A stretch of DNA of 15,190 bases from Kosmotogaceae bacterium UBA1373. Lineage in GTDB: Bacteria; Thermotogota; Thermotogae; Petrotogales; Kosmotogaceae. Shown here in pieces: positions 1 to 6,744 of this stretch (the stretch's first letter is position 1; the number at the start of each line of letters is the position of its first letter). The notes under the pieces were generated by a model. The model did not search any database. It worked only from the letters and a program-made list of their open reading frames with translations, and was not told where the DNA came from. The position numbers and the translations under genes were made by a program. Where the stretch lies: contig DBRH01000022.1 in NCBI GenBank assembly GCA_002305955.1, positions 8,500 through 23,689 on the forward strand, read 5' to 3'.

Positions 1-753
1 CTGACGATCGCAGGTCCCGGGGAATTGCAGCATCCGGAAACCGCGAGCAACGCACTGGAAAAGGGCTGGTGTAAAAAGGCCGAAGAGTTCCGTTTCAAGA
101 AATGCTACGAGAAGAAGCTCTTTTCATGGCTCTCCGGTGGAGAGGCTCGCCGGAGCCGAACGATGAATCTTCTGGGAGAGAAAGATGTAGATCTGAAAAG
201 GGCCTTCGAAATGCTCAGGGATCACGGCGGATCGAGGTTTTTCGGTTCCATGAAGAACGTCTGTATGCACTCCGGTACCGGATTGGTGAATTCACAGACC
301 ACCGGCTCTATGGTCGTGGTTCTCGGTGAGAAAATCGATGTCTGGGTAACCAATACCAGCGCGCCTTGCCTTTCTTTCTACAAACCCGTCTGGTTCGACT
401 CCAATTCCTCGACCCTGCCCTTCGAGAAGGAGGCCGACGCACTCAATCACTGGGGCAACTGGGAGATCTTCCATCGTCTGGCGACGACCCGCTATGAGAA
501 AGCCAGACAGTTGTGGGAGCAGTACTGTTTGCCGTTCGAAGAGGAGTTGATCCTGCACAAAGACTCCCTGGAGCACCGCGAGATCACCGCCCAGGCCTTC
601 GACACGGGCTGGAAACTCGCGAAAAAAATGGCTTCTCTGCTCCAGGAGAGTCCCGTAGAAACCGGTCTTTTCAACAGGAGATACTGGAAGAAGAAAGAGA
701 GAGAGCTTCAGGAATTGAAGACCAAGAACTTCAAGAGGCCCGGATCTATCTGA
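1..753 (+). CDS. Secernin-like peptidase C69 family protein, C-terminal part (5' cut by window edge)
   Basis: The frame is open from the first base, with no start signal, so the gene begins upstream and only about 250 C-terminal codons are here. The block VCMHSG, then SQTTGSMVVVL, then WVTNTSAPC-SFYKPVWF (window codons about 87-132) is the conserved pattern of the secernin branch of the C69/U34 dipeptidases, where it reads CMH..., TGSM... and a 'T(G/N)T..P..S.FKP' strand. Members are N-terminal-nucleophile hydrolases of about 400 residues that use an N-terminal cysteine; that part lies outside the window, so activity cannot be judged. The C-terminal third (HRLATTRYEKARQLWEQY onward) is helical and charged, ending in a Lys/Arg/Glu-rich tail. 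It is probably a cytoplasmic aminopeptidase or amidohydrolase; the substrate is unknown. The last 8 bases overlap the end of the opposing MBL gene. The in-frame TTG at 25 has no ribosome binding site and is not the start. Confidence 0.75.
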   Translation: MTIAGPGELQHPETASNALEKGWCKKAEEFRFKKCYEKKLFSWLSGGEARRSRTMNLLGEKDVDLKRAFEMLRDHGGSRFFGSMKNVCMHSGTGLVNSQTTGSMVVVLGEKIDVWVTNTSAPCLSFYKPVWFDSNSSTLPFEKEADALNHWGNWEIFHRLATTRYEKARQLWEQYCLPFEEELILHKDSLEHREITAQAFDTGWKLAKKMASLLQESPVETGLFNRRYWKKKERELQELKTKNFKRPGSI

Positions 754-1339
754 AGAAAGGATTGTCGGTCAGAATTTCACGGGCGTCTGTCCCGGGACCG
801 TGACCGGGAAAGACCTTCAGATCCGGTCCGTTCTCGAAGATCTCTTTAAGCAGGTGTAGGCTGCCGATCATCGTCTCTTCGGAGCCGCCAGGAAGATCGG
901 TTCTGCCTACGGACTGCATGAAGACTGTATCTCCGGTGAAAAGTATTCTGTCGTCGTACAGATAACAGCACGAGCCGGGGGTGTGTCCGGGAGTGTGTAG
1001 CACTCTCCACTTTCCGCCGATTTGCGAGCAATCCACGATGGTCGATTCGTCTATCTTAAGGGGACCCCTTCCAAAGAAATTCAGAAGGCTCTTTTCAGCG
1101 TCGAGGAGTCTCTCTCTGTCGAGCGGATGGACGAAGATGTTATCGCCTTTCAGTCTGTCGATATCGAAGATGTGATCGGCATGTCCATGAGTTATAAGGA
1201 TCGAGAGTTTTGTATCTCCCACAAGATCGATTATCCGGTCGGCTGCTCCTATTCCCGGATCGATAACGACTATCCCGTTTTCGTCTTCGACCAGATAGCA
1301 GTTCTCTTCCATCCGGTCGGAAAGGATTATTCTTATCAT
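746..1339 (-). CDS. MBL-fold metallo-hydrolase, glyoxalase II-like
   Basis: This is a 197-residue single-domain metallo-beta-lactamase-fold hydrolase. All metal ligands are visible: HGHADH (His51, His53, Asp55, His56), HTPGHTPG (His119), GDT (Asp137) and PGHG (His180). This full set is typical of the glyoxalase II/YcbL type, which binds two metals and hydrolyses thioesters. Short YcbL-like members like this one lack the C-terminal glutathione-binding domain of classical glyoxalase II, so the thiol partner is unknown. No signal peptide is seen, so it should be cytoplasmic. The ATG overlaps the stop of the upstream membrane protein gene as ATGA, and an AAAGGAG site sits inside that gene's last codons, so the two are translationally coupled. 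The 3' end overlaps the secernin-like gene by 8 bp tail to tail. The fold is certain; the substrate is not. Confidence 0.9.
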   Translation of the reverse strand: MIRIILSDRMEENCYLVEDENGIVVIDPGIGAADRIIDLVGDTKLSILITHGHADHIFDIDRLKGDNIFVHPLDRERLLDAEKSLLNFFGRGPLKIDESTIVDCSQIGGKWRVLHTPGHTPGSCCYLYDDRILFTGDTVFMQSVGRTDLPGGSEETMIGSLHLLKEIFENGPDLKVFPGHGPGTDAREILTDNPFFR

Positions 1340-2016
1340 CTCTTTGCTCCTTTCGATCTGTTTTTCTTTTTCTTACTGCTCTTTTTGTTTTTCAGATATA
1401 CGTCCATTTGAAGGAATATCCCGAACAGAGACGTTGCAAGAAAGACAAGGAGCATGGTCAAAAGGTCGGTGATATCTCTGAAAAAATAACTCACCGCGAG
1501 CATCAACAGGAAGGCTCCGATCAGCGAGGTGGATACTATCATCACGTAATCCATGAACCTCACCGCCAGCCAGCCGAGAAGACAGCCCGCCAGGACGAAC
1601 GGCGGATCGAGAATCGTCAGACTCTGAAAGGTACCGAGGCTCTGGGCGATATACGTTGCGAAAAACCCCGTTCCGAATAGAACCATCGTAAAGACGAATA
1701 TTTCTCTAGCCTTGATCGCCACCAGCGGTAGAAGGACCCCGATAAGGATCATAAGCTCGATCGTGTACAGCGTCTCCATTCCCTGTCCCCAGAGATAACC
1801 GACATGAGATCCTATGACTGTCCAGAGGACGGCGTAGAAAACCGCGAAGAGTTTCTTGCCGAATATCAGAAGCGAAAGGCCTATCGCCACGAAAGCTATG
1901 ATCGTGTAAGTCGAGAGCGAAGAGAAAGCTCCCACCAGCTCCGTCAGATCGCCGGAACCGGAAATCCAGCCTTTGAATCTATTTATAAACTCTTCAAGAA
2001 CTACGGGAACGGTCAT
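1336..2016 (-). CDS. Seven-helix membrane protein, TM198/DUF4203-like
   Basis: This 226-residue integral membrane protein has no enzymatic motif that I recognise. About seven hydrophobic segments are visible, near residues 36-52, 58-76, 84-100, 104-126, 139-155, 157-178 and 183-203. They are rich in Gly and aromatic residues (G-x-x-x-G steps such as GTGFFATYIAQSLG and GCLLGWLAVRF), which recalls the TMEM198/TM7SF3 (DUF4203) domain. The N-terminal 35 residues form a short amphipathic stretch. The C-terminus (about residues 209-226) is a very basic Lys/Ser/Arg tail, expected to face the cytoplasm. The ATG is served by GAAGAAGG 6 bases upstream. It is the first gene of a two-gene operon with the MBL hydrolase, with overlapping stop and start. 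Its own promoter is proposed at 2094-2123, after the pckA terminator. Function is unknown; the family assignment is tentative. Confidence 0.75.
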   Translation of the reverse strand: MTVPVVLEEFINRFKGWISGSGDLTELVGAFSSLSTYTIIAFVAIGLSLLIFGKKLFAVFYAVLWTVIGSHVGYLWGQGMETLYTIELMILIGVLLPLVAIKAREIFVFTMVLFGTGFFATYIAQSLGTFQSLTILDPPFVLAGCLLGWLAVRFMDYVMIVSTSLIGAFLLMLAVSYFFRDITDLLTMLLVFLATSLFGIFLQMDVYLKNKKSSKKKKNRSKGAKR

Positions 2017-2093
2017 ATAGAACCTTCTTCAATCTAATAGATTTTGTTGCGCGCCACTCGCCCGCTTCGAAAGAGTGGATTTTTACCGTACAA

Positions 2094-2123
2094 ACAATAT
2101 TCTACATTAGATACAATTGTCAA
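2094..2123 (-). promoter_or_regulatory. Promoter for the membrane protein/MBL hydrolase operon
   Basis: On the minus strand a perfect TTGACA (-35, plus-strand 2118-2123) is followed after 18 bp by TATTGT (-10, 2094-2099; 4 of 6 to consensus). It lies just after the pckA terminator and would give a leader of roughly 70 nt before the ATG at 2016. This is a consensus match only. Confidence 0.55.
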
Positions 2124-2150
2124 CCAAGGTCAGATCATTAGCAAAGGATA

Positions 2151-2178
2151 ACAAAAAGGCCGCCCGAAGGCGGCCTTT
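2151..2178 (-). terminator. Rho-independent terminator of pckA
   Basis: Eighteen bases past the pckA stop, the minus strand reads AAAGGCCGCC, then a TTCG loop, then GGCGGCCTTT, followed by more T (five in all, then GTT). The 10-bp stem is perfect and the loop is the very stable C(UUCG)G tetraloop. In the plus direction the trailing T run is shorter (TTTATT), so the site should work mainly for pckA. Confidence 0.9.
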
Positions 2179-2195
2179 ATTGCTATGTGCTGTCC

Positions 2196-3848
2196 CTATC
2201 TGAGCCTTTCGATGAGCTTTGCGAAGACTTCAATGGCCTCGGGGGGCAATCTATCGAAGCCACCCCTTTCGCTTTCACGGCTCTTTATGAAGTTGAATCT
2301 GTCAACCAGTCTGTCTCTAAGAAGTTTCATGTAATCTCCGTCGTTGGCATCCGGAGTGAAGCCTTCCAGTTCCATTATCTCCAGCTCTTCGAAAGGTTCC
2401 CATTTCTTGAACCGGGCCTTGCCCTCGACTATATTCTCCAGTATATTGAGGGTCAACTCTTTGGGAATCTTCCTCTCCCTGAAATGTCCGGTGTTGAATA
2501 TATAGCAATCGATGTTTCTCTTCTGGAATAACTCGAGGAACCTTTTGAAATCATCCGATAGAGGGTATGTTCTGAATGGGTTGGCGTAAGGCTCTATAAC
2601 CAGAGCGTTGGGATCTACCCCGGGAGCGAGCCTCTCGGCCGAGGTCCTTTTGGTGGCCAACGTGGCCCCCATTGCCGAAGAAAGTACGGGATCCTCGATT
2701 TTTACCACGGGTGGTATCGACGGATCCTTCATGAGCCATACGATAGTATCGACCGGTTCATCGAATCTATCGACCCTGTTGGGGGACCACAACCTGGATT
2801 TTATGGCCCTGCCATTTCCATTGCGTATATCCTCGGAAACAATCACTATATTACCGTTTTCGTCCTGCGTTGCCCCGACGTTTTGAACGGAGAGAAGGTA
2901 CTTGTTGTCATCACTGCAAAGGGGATAATCTGAGGTCTTGTCGAAATACGAAGGCTCGAGTGCTACCGAGGAGCCGTTTTCCGAGGAGATAACGAACGCG
3001 TCGTCATGAAGAATGGTTACATCGTACTTCCCCCCGTGCTTGGCATGGGTCAGTGTCGATTTGCCCGATCCGGAGAGCCCGAAGAAGCCTGCAACGTATT
3101 TTCTATCGGGTAAATTGTACCTCTTTTGACCTCCGTGACAGGCCGCGAAGCCGTGTCTGTTGGCGCAACCCCAGGCCAGTGTCAGAGTCCCTTTCTTGAA
3201 TTCGCCGAAATAGCGCATACCGAGTATCGCGGCGCAGTTGTGTTCGGGATCGAAAAAGCTGAGCCCGAGGGGATGCTCCGGATGCTGCCAGTCGGGATCG
3301 GAGAAGACGAATATCTCGCCCTCACCCTCGTACTTTTTCGAATTCTCGTACATCTCGTTATAGAACTCGTTCATCGGCTGGAAATTCAAAAGCCAGTTGT
3401 ACATGATATTTTCGTGGTTCTCGGGAATGAGGAGATGTGCTTTGATCATGAAATCACGGTCGAGACCGATATAACCCTGCGCATGGTACATCTTCTTCTT
3501 TCTGGTGCTGTACACAGCCTCTCTTATTTTCGCATCATACTCCGCCTCGCTCACTCCCGGTTCACCGAGTATCCGTCTTGCAGAAGCGCAGCGACCTGTA
3601 ACGGCGCCATCGTTGAATATAAGTACCTTCGAGTCGGGTTCGAGACCGAGTTTTTCCGGTTTATAGACGGGCATGTCGGTCACGATCGTGCCGGGCGAAC
3701 TCTTCGCCAGTTTGTAAGCTTCGCAGGGTGAAATCACCGTCGAAACGTTGTTGCCGTAAAAGGCAGTCTCGACGGTAGTCCTGGTCTGAGAAAAGAGCGG
3801 ATTAGACTTTCCAATACTGCTCCTTGGAAATCTGGAACTACTTGACAT
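2196..3848 (-). CDS. pckA: Phosphoenolpyruvate carboxykinase (ATP), divergent type
   Basis: This 550-residue protein is homologous along its length to ATP-dependent PEP carboxykinase (about 530-550 residues), which interconverts oxaloacetate plus ATP with PEP, CO2 and ADP in the cytoplasm. The P-loop is GLSGSGKST (residues 257-265; canonical GLSGTGKTT). The metal-binding kinase-2 motif reads LHDDAF (280-285), where classical enzymes have GDDEH. A C-terminal segment with FNTGHF matches the canonical VNTGW region. Earlier conserved stretches include NDGAVTGRCASARRILG (about 79-95) and the central CANRHGFAACHGG. The start is placed at ATG 3848, because GGAGGTG lies 6 bases before it. The GTG at 3869 would put that site inside the coding region. 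The gene is monocistronic, with a leader hairpin upstream and a strong terminator downstream. Family confidence is high; whether nucleotide preference is strictly ATP is less sure given the altered motif. Confidence 0.88.
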   Translation of the reverse strand: MSSSSRFPRSSIGKSNPLFSQTRTTVETAFYGNNVSTVISPCEAYKLAKSSPGTIVTDMPVYKPEKLGLEPDSKVLIFNDGAVTGRCASARRILGEPGVSEAEYDAKIREAVYSTRKKKMYHAQGYIGLDRDFMIKAHLLIPENHENIMYNWLLNFQPMNEFYNEMYENSKKYEGEGEIFVFSDPDWQHPEHPLGLSFFDPEHNCAAILGMRYFGEFKKGTLTLAWGCANRHGFAACHGGQKRYNLPDRKYVAGFFGLSGSGKSTLTHAKHGGKYDVTILHDDAFVISSENGSSVALEPSYFDKTSDYPLCSDDNKYLLSVQNVGATQDENGNIVIVSEDIRNGNGRAIKSRLWSPNRVDRFDEPVDTIVWLMKDPSIPPVVKIEDPVLSSAMGATLATKRTSAERLAPGVDPNALVIEPYANPFRTYPLSDDFKRFLELFQKRNIDCYIFNTGHFRERKIPKELTLNILENIVEGKARFKKWEPFEELEIMELEGFTPDANDGDYMKLLRDRLVDRFNFIKSRESERGGFDRLPPEAIEVFAKLIERLR

Positions 3849-3869
3849 TTTACACCTCCAGAAAAACAC

Positions 3870-3898
3870 AAAAAATCTGGTCGGTAAAAACCGGCCAT
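3870..3898 (-). promoter_or_regulatory. Terminator-like hairpin in the pckA leader (possible attenuator)
   Basis: The minus strand reads T-GGCCGGT, loop TTTT, ACCGACC-A, then GATTTTTTG. Arms are 3890-3897 and 3878-3885, with one C-A mismatch in an 8-bp stem; six T follow at 3870-3875. It sits about 20 bases before the pckA start and just before the ribosome binding site. The shape is that of a weak intrinsic terminator, so it may attenuate pckA or simply shield the leader. No anti-terminator partner was found. Confidence 0.4.
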
Positions 3899-3909
3899 TA
3901 ATAGTATTA

Positions 3910-3937
3910 AGAATAATGGGTAATGAACTTTTGAAAA
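3910..3937 (-). promoter_or_regulatory. Candidate pckA promoter
   Basis: On the minus strand TTTTCA (3932-3937) and TATTCT (3910-3915) are separated by 16 bp; each matches consensus at 4 of 6. Transcription would start near 3903, giving a leader of about 55 nt that contains the hairpin at 3870-3898. The match is modest and other AT-rich hexamers lie nearby. Confidence 0.3.
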
Positions 3938-3993
3938 CAGGCGAACAGATTCGATTCGGATCACAAACTAAATAAACTCTATCATTGCTGAGA

Positions 3994-4008
3994 GCCTTGA
4001 ATTAAGGC
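3994..4008. repeat. Short inverted repeat upstream of pckA
   Basis: GCCTT and AAGGC flank a GAATT centre, giving a 15-bp near-palindrome about 150 bp upstream of the pckA start. It could be an operator, but no second copy was found in the window. Confidence 0.3.
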
Positions 4009-4096
4009 CAGTAACACATCGGGAGTTAATATGACCTATAATTAAAATAGGGGGATAGTACTGTCTACAAAATTATGTGGTAGGTTATTGCATAAA

Positions 4097-4310
4097 TCAC
4101 GAGAAAGAGTGCATTCGAGAGTTCGCTTCACTCACGAGAAGGTGTCTCGCCCTCTCTCCTCTCTCTTTCTCTCTCCTCTTCTCGCGTTCCTTAACCAACC
4201 AAGAACCTGGACGCACAGCGTCGGAACGGCGAACCGCTCTTTCGAAGAACGGGTTCACGCTCTTGGACTAGGGGCTGGACGGCTCCTAATGCTCTTCTCG
4301 TTCCTAGCCC
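4097..4310. repeat. Structured intergenic island: direct repeat, homopyrimidine mirror repeat and hairpins
   Basis: Between the lon-like stop and the pckA upstream region lies a non-coding stretch unlike its surroundings. In order it holds: a direct repeat TCACGAGAA (4097-4105 and 4132-4140); GAGTG/CACTC arms (4107-4111 and 4129-4133); a 34-nt pure pyrimidine run (4150-4183); a bulged hairpin GTTCCTT/AAGAAC (4186-4206); a GACGC-ACA-GCGTC hairpin (4210-4222); an imperfect 10-bp hairpin (4231-4256, arms GAACC/GGTTC and TCTT/AAGA); TAGGGGC-N6-GCTCCTA (4269-4288); and a larger alternative stem GGACTAGG/CCTAGCCC (4264-4271 with 4303-4310) ending 5 bases from the lon-like stop. There is no T run, so it is not an ordinary terminator. 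It may be a dispersed intergenic element or a structured RNA at the 3' end of the lon-like transcript. No protein was recognised in any frame. Confidence 0.55.
4155..4179. repeat. Perfect 25-nt homopyrimidine mirror repeat (H-DNA-prone)
   Basis: Reading outward from T4167, every position from 4155 to 4179 matches its mirror, and all 25 bases on the plus strand are C or T. A homopyrimidine mirror repeat is the classical sequence requirement for an intramolecular triplex. It lies within the pyrimidine run 4150-4183. Confidence 0.8.
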
Positions 4311-4315
4311 TGTCG

Positions 4316-6664
4316 TTATTTCTTCTCCTGCATCGAGATTTCGTAGAATCTCTCCAGCCTCTGAAGAACCAGGTTGTTGAACGTGCCTTCGGGGTATTTA
4401 CCATCTCCGTCGGGCTGGCCCGCTTTCAGGCCGGTCAAAAGTTCGATAGCCTCATCAACGGTTTCAACAGTCCAGATGTTGAACCTGCCGTTTTTTATGG
4501 CCAGAACGATCTCGTCGGGCAAAACGAGATTGTCGAAGTTTGTGTCGGGTATCACCACGCCCTGCTTTCCGTTGAGACCCTTCAATTTGCAGAGTTCGTA
4601 AAAACCTTCCACTTTGAACTGAACGCCTCCGACTGGCTGAACTCTTCCGCTCTGATTTATCGAGCCTGTAACGGCTATAGATTGTTTTATGGGAGCTTCA
4701 GCAATCGCCGAGAGGAAGGCGACGGTTTCGGCCACGGAAGCACTGTCGCCCTCGACCATCGAGTATACCTGCTCGAAGCTGATCGAGCCGTTCAGGCTGA
4801 GGGGAAATTCCCGCGCATATTTCGAGTTCATGTACCCCTGAATAGTGAGGCCGGCCTTGTCGTGGATATTGCCGCTCAGTTCCGATTCCTTCTGAATATC
4901 CACTATGCCGCTGTTTCCAGGACCGGCCTTGGCGGTTATTTTGACTGGTATTCCGAACGATAGATCTTCGGTCTGCACGACCGTCAAACCGTTTATCTCT
5001 CCGATCAGCTCGCCTTCGGTTTGAACGAGAAGCGTGGAGTCGGCGAACATCTCCTTCACCTTATCCTGGTACAGAGAAACTCTTGTCTTCATCTCTTCCC
5101 AGGCCCGAGAAACGTCTTCAGCCGAGACCATCTCTCCGCCGTTAATCTCCACAACGGCCGAACTTTCGAGTAGAAGCTGTTTCAGGGCTCCGAACTGGGT
5201 TGAAACCTTTTTCCTGTTTCCCGATAGTATTATCGCTTTCTTTATAACTTCCCTGACCGCATCCCTGTCGAAATCCATGAGCGAATTATCGCGTGCGATA
5301 GAACAGATCAACCGACAGAGTTTCCCGACCGTGTCACCGTCGAGTCGCATCTCCCAGTCGAATTCGGCCTTTATCTTGAACAGCTTCTTGAAATCCGTGT
5401 CCATGGTGCTCAACATGCTGTAGATCCAGGGCTCTCCTATCATTATGATCTTCATGTCCAGAGGAATCGGTTCGGGCTTCAGGCTAACCGTCGAGAGCAA
5501 TCCGACTTTGTGTTCCAGGTTCTCGATCACTTCCGAACCGGAGAAGAGAAGCTGCTTCAGCGTCTGCCAGACGTACGGTTCGCTCAAAACACTCTTGGCA
5601 TCTAGCACAAGGAAGCCTCCGTTGGAACGATGTATCGCTCCGGAACGGATCATCGAGTGGTCAGTGTCAAGCATCCCCATCTTGGCCAGGTACTCTATCC
5701 TTCCGAAGAGACTGGAGTAATTCGCGTTCGTCACCTCGACGATAGGCTTGCCATTTATGCCGGAGTTGTCAACGAAGAGGTTTATGGCATATCTCTTTCC
5801 GAAGAAATTCTTGGCGTCTATCTCCTGGCTGAAGAAAACGCCGAGATTGTCCAGAAGATCGCTCCGCAGGTTATCGAGGAACTCTATGGCCTCTTTGTTC
5901 TCGCTGAATTTATCTTTCATCTCCTTGATGTGCCCTTCCAACGCGAAAGACGCCACATCCCGGTTCAGCTCTTTGAACTTCTCTCCGTATTCCTTCTCCA
6001 TTTTGCTAATTCTCAGGATGTAGGAGTTAACCAGCTCTCTAACTTCTTCGCCCTTTTTGCTGATCGTCTTCTGGTACTCTTCCGGCAGAGCCTCGTATAT
6101 CTCCTGCGTCAAGGGCTTTCCGTTCCAGAGGGGGATCGTGGCCACCCCGGTCTGATTTATCTGCACCGTGAAATCCCTCTCTCTGGCTTTGTCTATGAGT
6201 TCTTTCAGCAAATTCGACCGGTTTTCCGCTTGCTCGCTCTGTATGGCCGACATTTTCTGCTGGTAGTCCTCGCTCTGAAAACTCTCGCTTATCGCGTTTA
6301 TAGTTATTTCGACGAATTCGCCCATCTCTTTCTGAAAGCTCTTTCCCGTTCCGGCCTTCAGGGGGATCGAGTTGGGTGATCTGGGATCGTCGAAGTTATA
6401 GACATAGATCCAGTCGCCGGGCGTTTCGCCGCCCTCGGCCTTTTTCTTCAGGTAACGGCTCACAAAGGTCCTTCTTCCGGTGTTGGTCGATCCCGATACG
6501 AAGATGTTGTATCCCCTGGCCTTTATTTTAAGTCCCGTTTCCAGGGCCTTTATAGCGCGTTCCTGTCCTATGAACTCTTCCAGTCCGTCTATGGATTTAG
6601 CGGACTTCACCTTTCTGGGTAAAGTGACTTTGAGATCGATTTCCTTCCAGTTCAATTTTCGCAT
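4316..6664 (-). CDS. Lon-related ATP-dependent protease (S16 family, LonB-like)
   Basis: This 782-residue protein belongs to the Lon-related S16 group with an AAA_32-type ATPase domain, close to YcbZ-like and LonB-like proteins rather than classical Lon, whose N-terminal substrate domain is absent. A helical coiled region spans about 110-290. The Walker A position reads GSTNTGRRT (58-66), with Arg where Lys is usual. The Walker B region is HRSNGGFLVLDA (345-356), as is typical of this group. The proteolytic dyad is intact: Ser641 in EGDSAS and Lys684 in GGVQFKVEGF, 43 residues apart as in classical Lon. No membrane segment is seen, so it should act in the cytoplasm, degrading damaged or regulatory proteins. 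The ATG follows AGGAGG by 7 bases. The next upstream gene is 80 bp away. A -10-like TATCAT lies in the gap without a good -35, so it may be partly read through from the RND/2H genes. Confidence 0.9.
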   Translation of the reverse strand: MRKLNWKEIDLKVTLPRKVKSAKSIDGLEEFIGQERAIKALETGLKIKARGYNIFVSGSTNTGRRTFVSRYLKKKAEGGETPGDWIYVYNFDDPRSPNSIPLKAGTGKSFQKEMGEFVEITINAISESFQSEDYQQKMSAIQSEQAENRSNLLKELIDKARERDFTVQINQTGVATIPLWNGKPLTQEIYEALPEEYQKTISKKGEEVRELVNSYILRISKMEKEYGEKFKELNRDVASFALEGHIKEMKDKFSENKEAIEFLDNLRSDLLDNLGVFFSQEIDAKNFFGKRYAINLFVDNSGINGKPIVEVTNANYSSLFGRIEYLAKMGMLDTDHSMIRSGAIHRSNGGFLVLDAKSVLSEPYVWQTLKQLLFSGSEVIENLEHKVGLLSTVSLKPEPIPLDMKIIMIGEPWIYSMLSTMDTDFKKLFKIKAEFDWEMRLDGDTVGKLCRLICSIARDNSLMDFDRDAVREVIKKAIILSGNRKKVSTQFGALKQLLLESSAVVEINGGEMVSAEDVSRAWEEMKTRVSLYQDKVKEMFADSTLLVQTEGELIGEINGLTVVQTEDLSFGIPVKITAKAGPGNSGIVDIQKESELSGNIHDKAGLTIQGYMNSKYAREFPLSLNGSISFEQVYSMVEGDSASVAETVAFLSAIAEAPIKQSIAVTGSINQSGRVQPVGGVQFKVEGFYELCKLKGLNGKQGVVIPDTNFDNLVLPDEIVLAIKNGRFNIWTVETVDEAIELLTGLKAGQPDGDGKYPEGTFNNLVLQRLERFYEISMQEKK

Positions 6665-6744
6665 TGAGATACCTCCTCCCTATTTCCAATGATAACAAAT
6701 GACTACATAGGTTAACACGGCCGACGATTGGATAGTTACCGGAT

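Noticed and set aside
1340..1400. A-rich minus-strand segment at the end of the TM198-like gene, as a frameshift site
   Set aside because: A runs are only up to five and interrupted by C or G. The downstream gene has its own AAAGGAG and ATG, so no frameshift is needed.
3126..3731. 201-codon plus-strand open frame inside pckA
   Set aside because: It is an antisense shadow; the conserved PEP carboxykinase frame explains the region.
4088..4963. 291-codon plus-strand open frame over the island and the end of the lon-like gene
   Set aside because: It is mostly antisense to a clearly coding gene, has no ribosome binding site, and its free part lies in hairpin and pyrimidine-run sequence (Leu/Ser/Phe-rich by composition).
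5630..6379. 249-codon plus-strand open frame inside the lon-like gene
   Set aside because: It is an antisense shadow of a well-conserved coding region, with no start signal.
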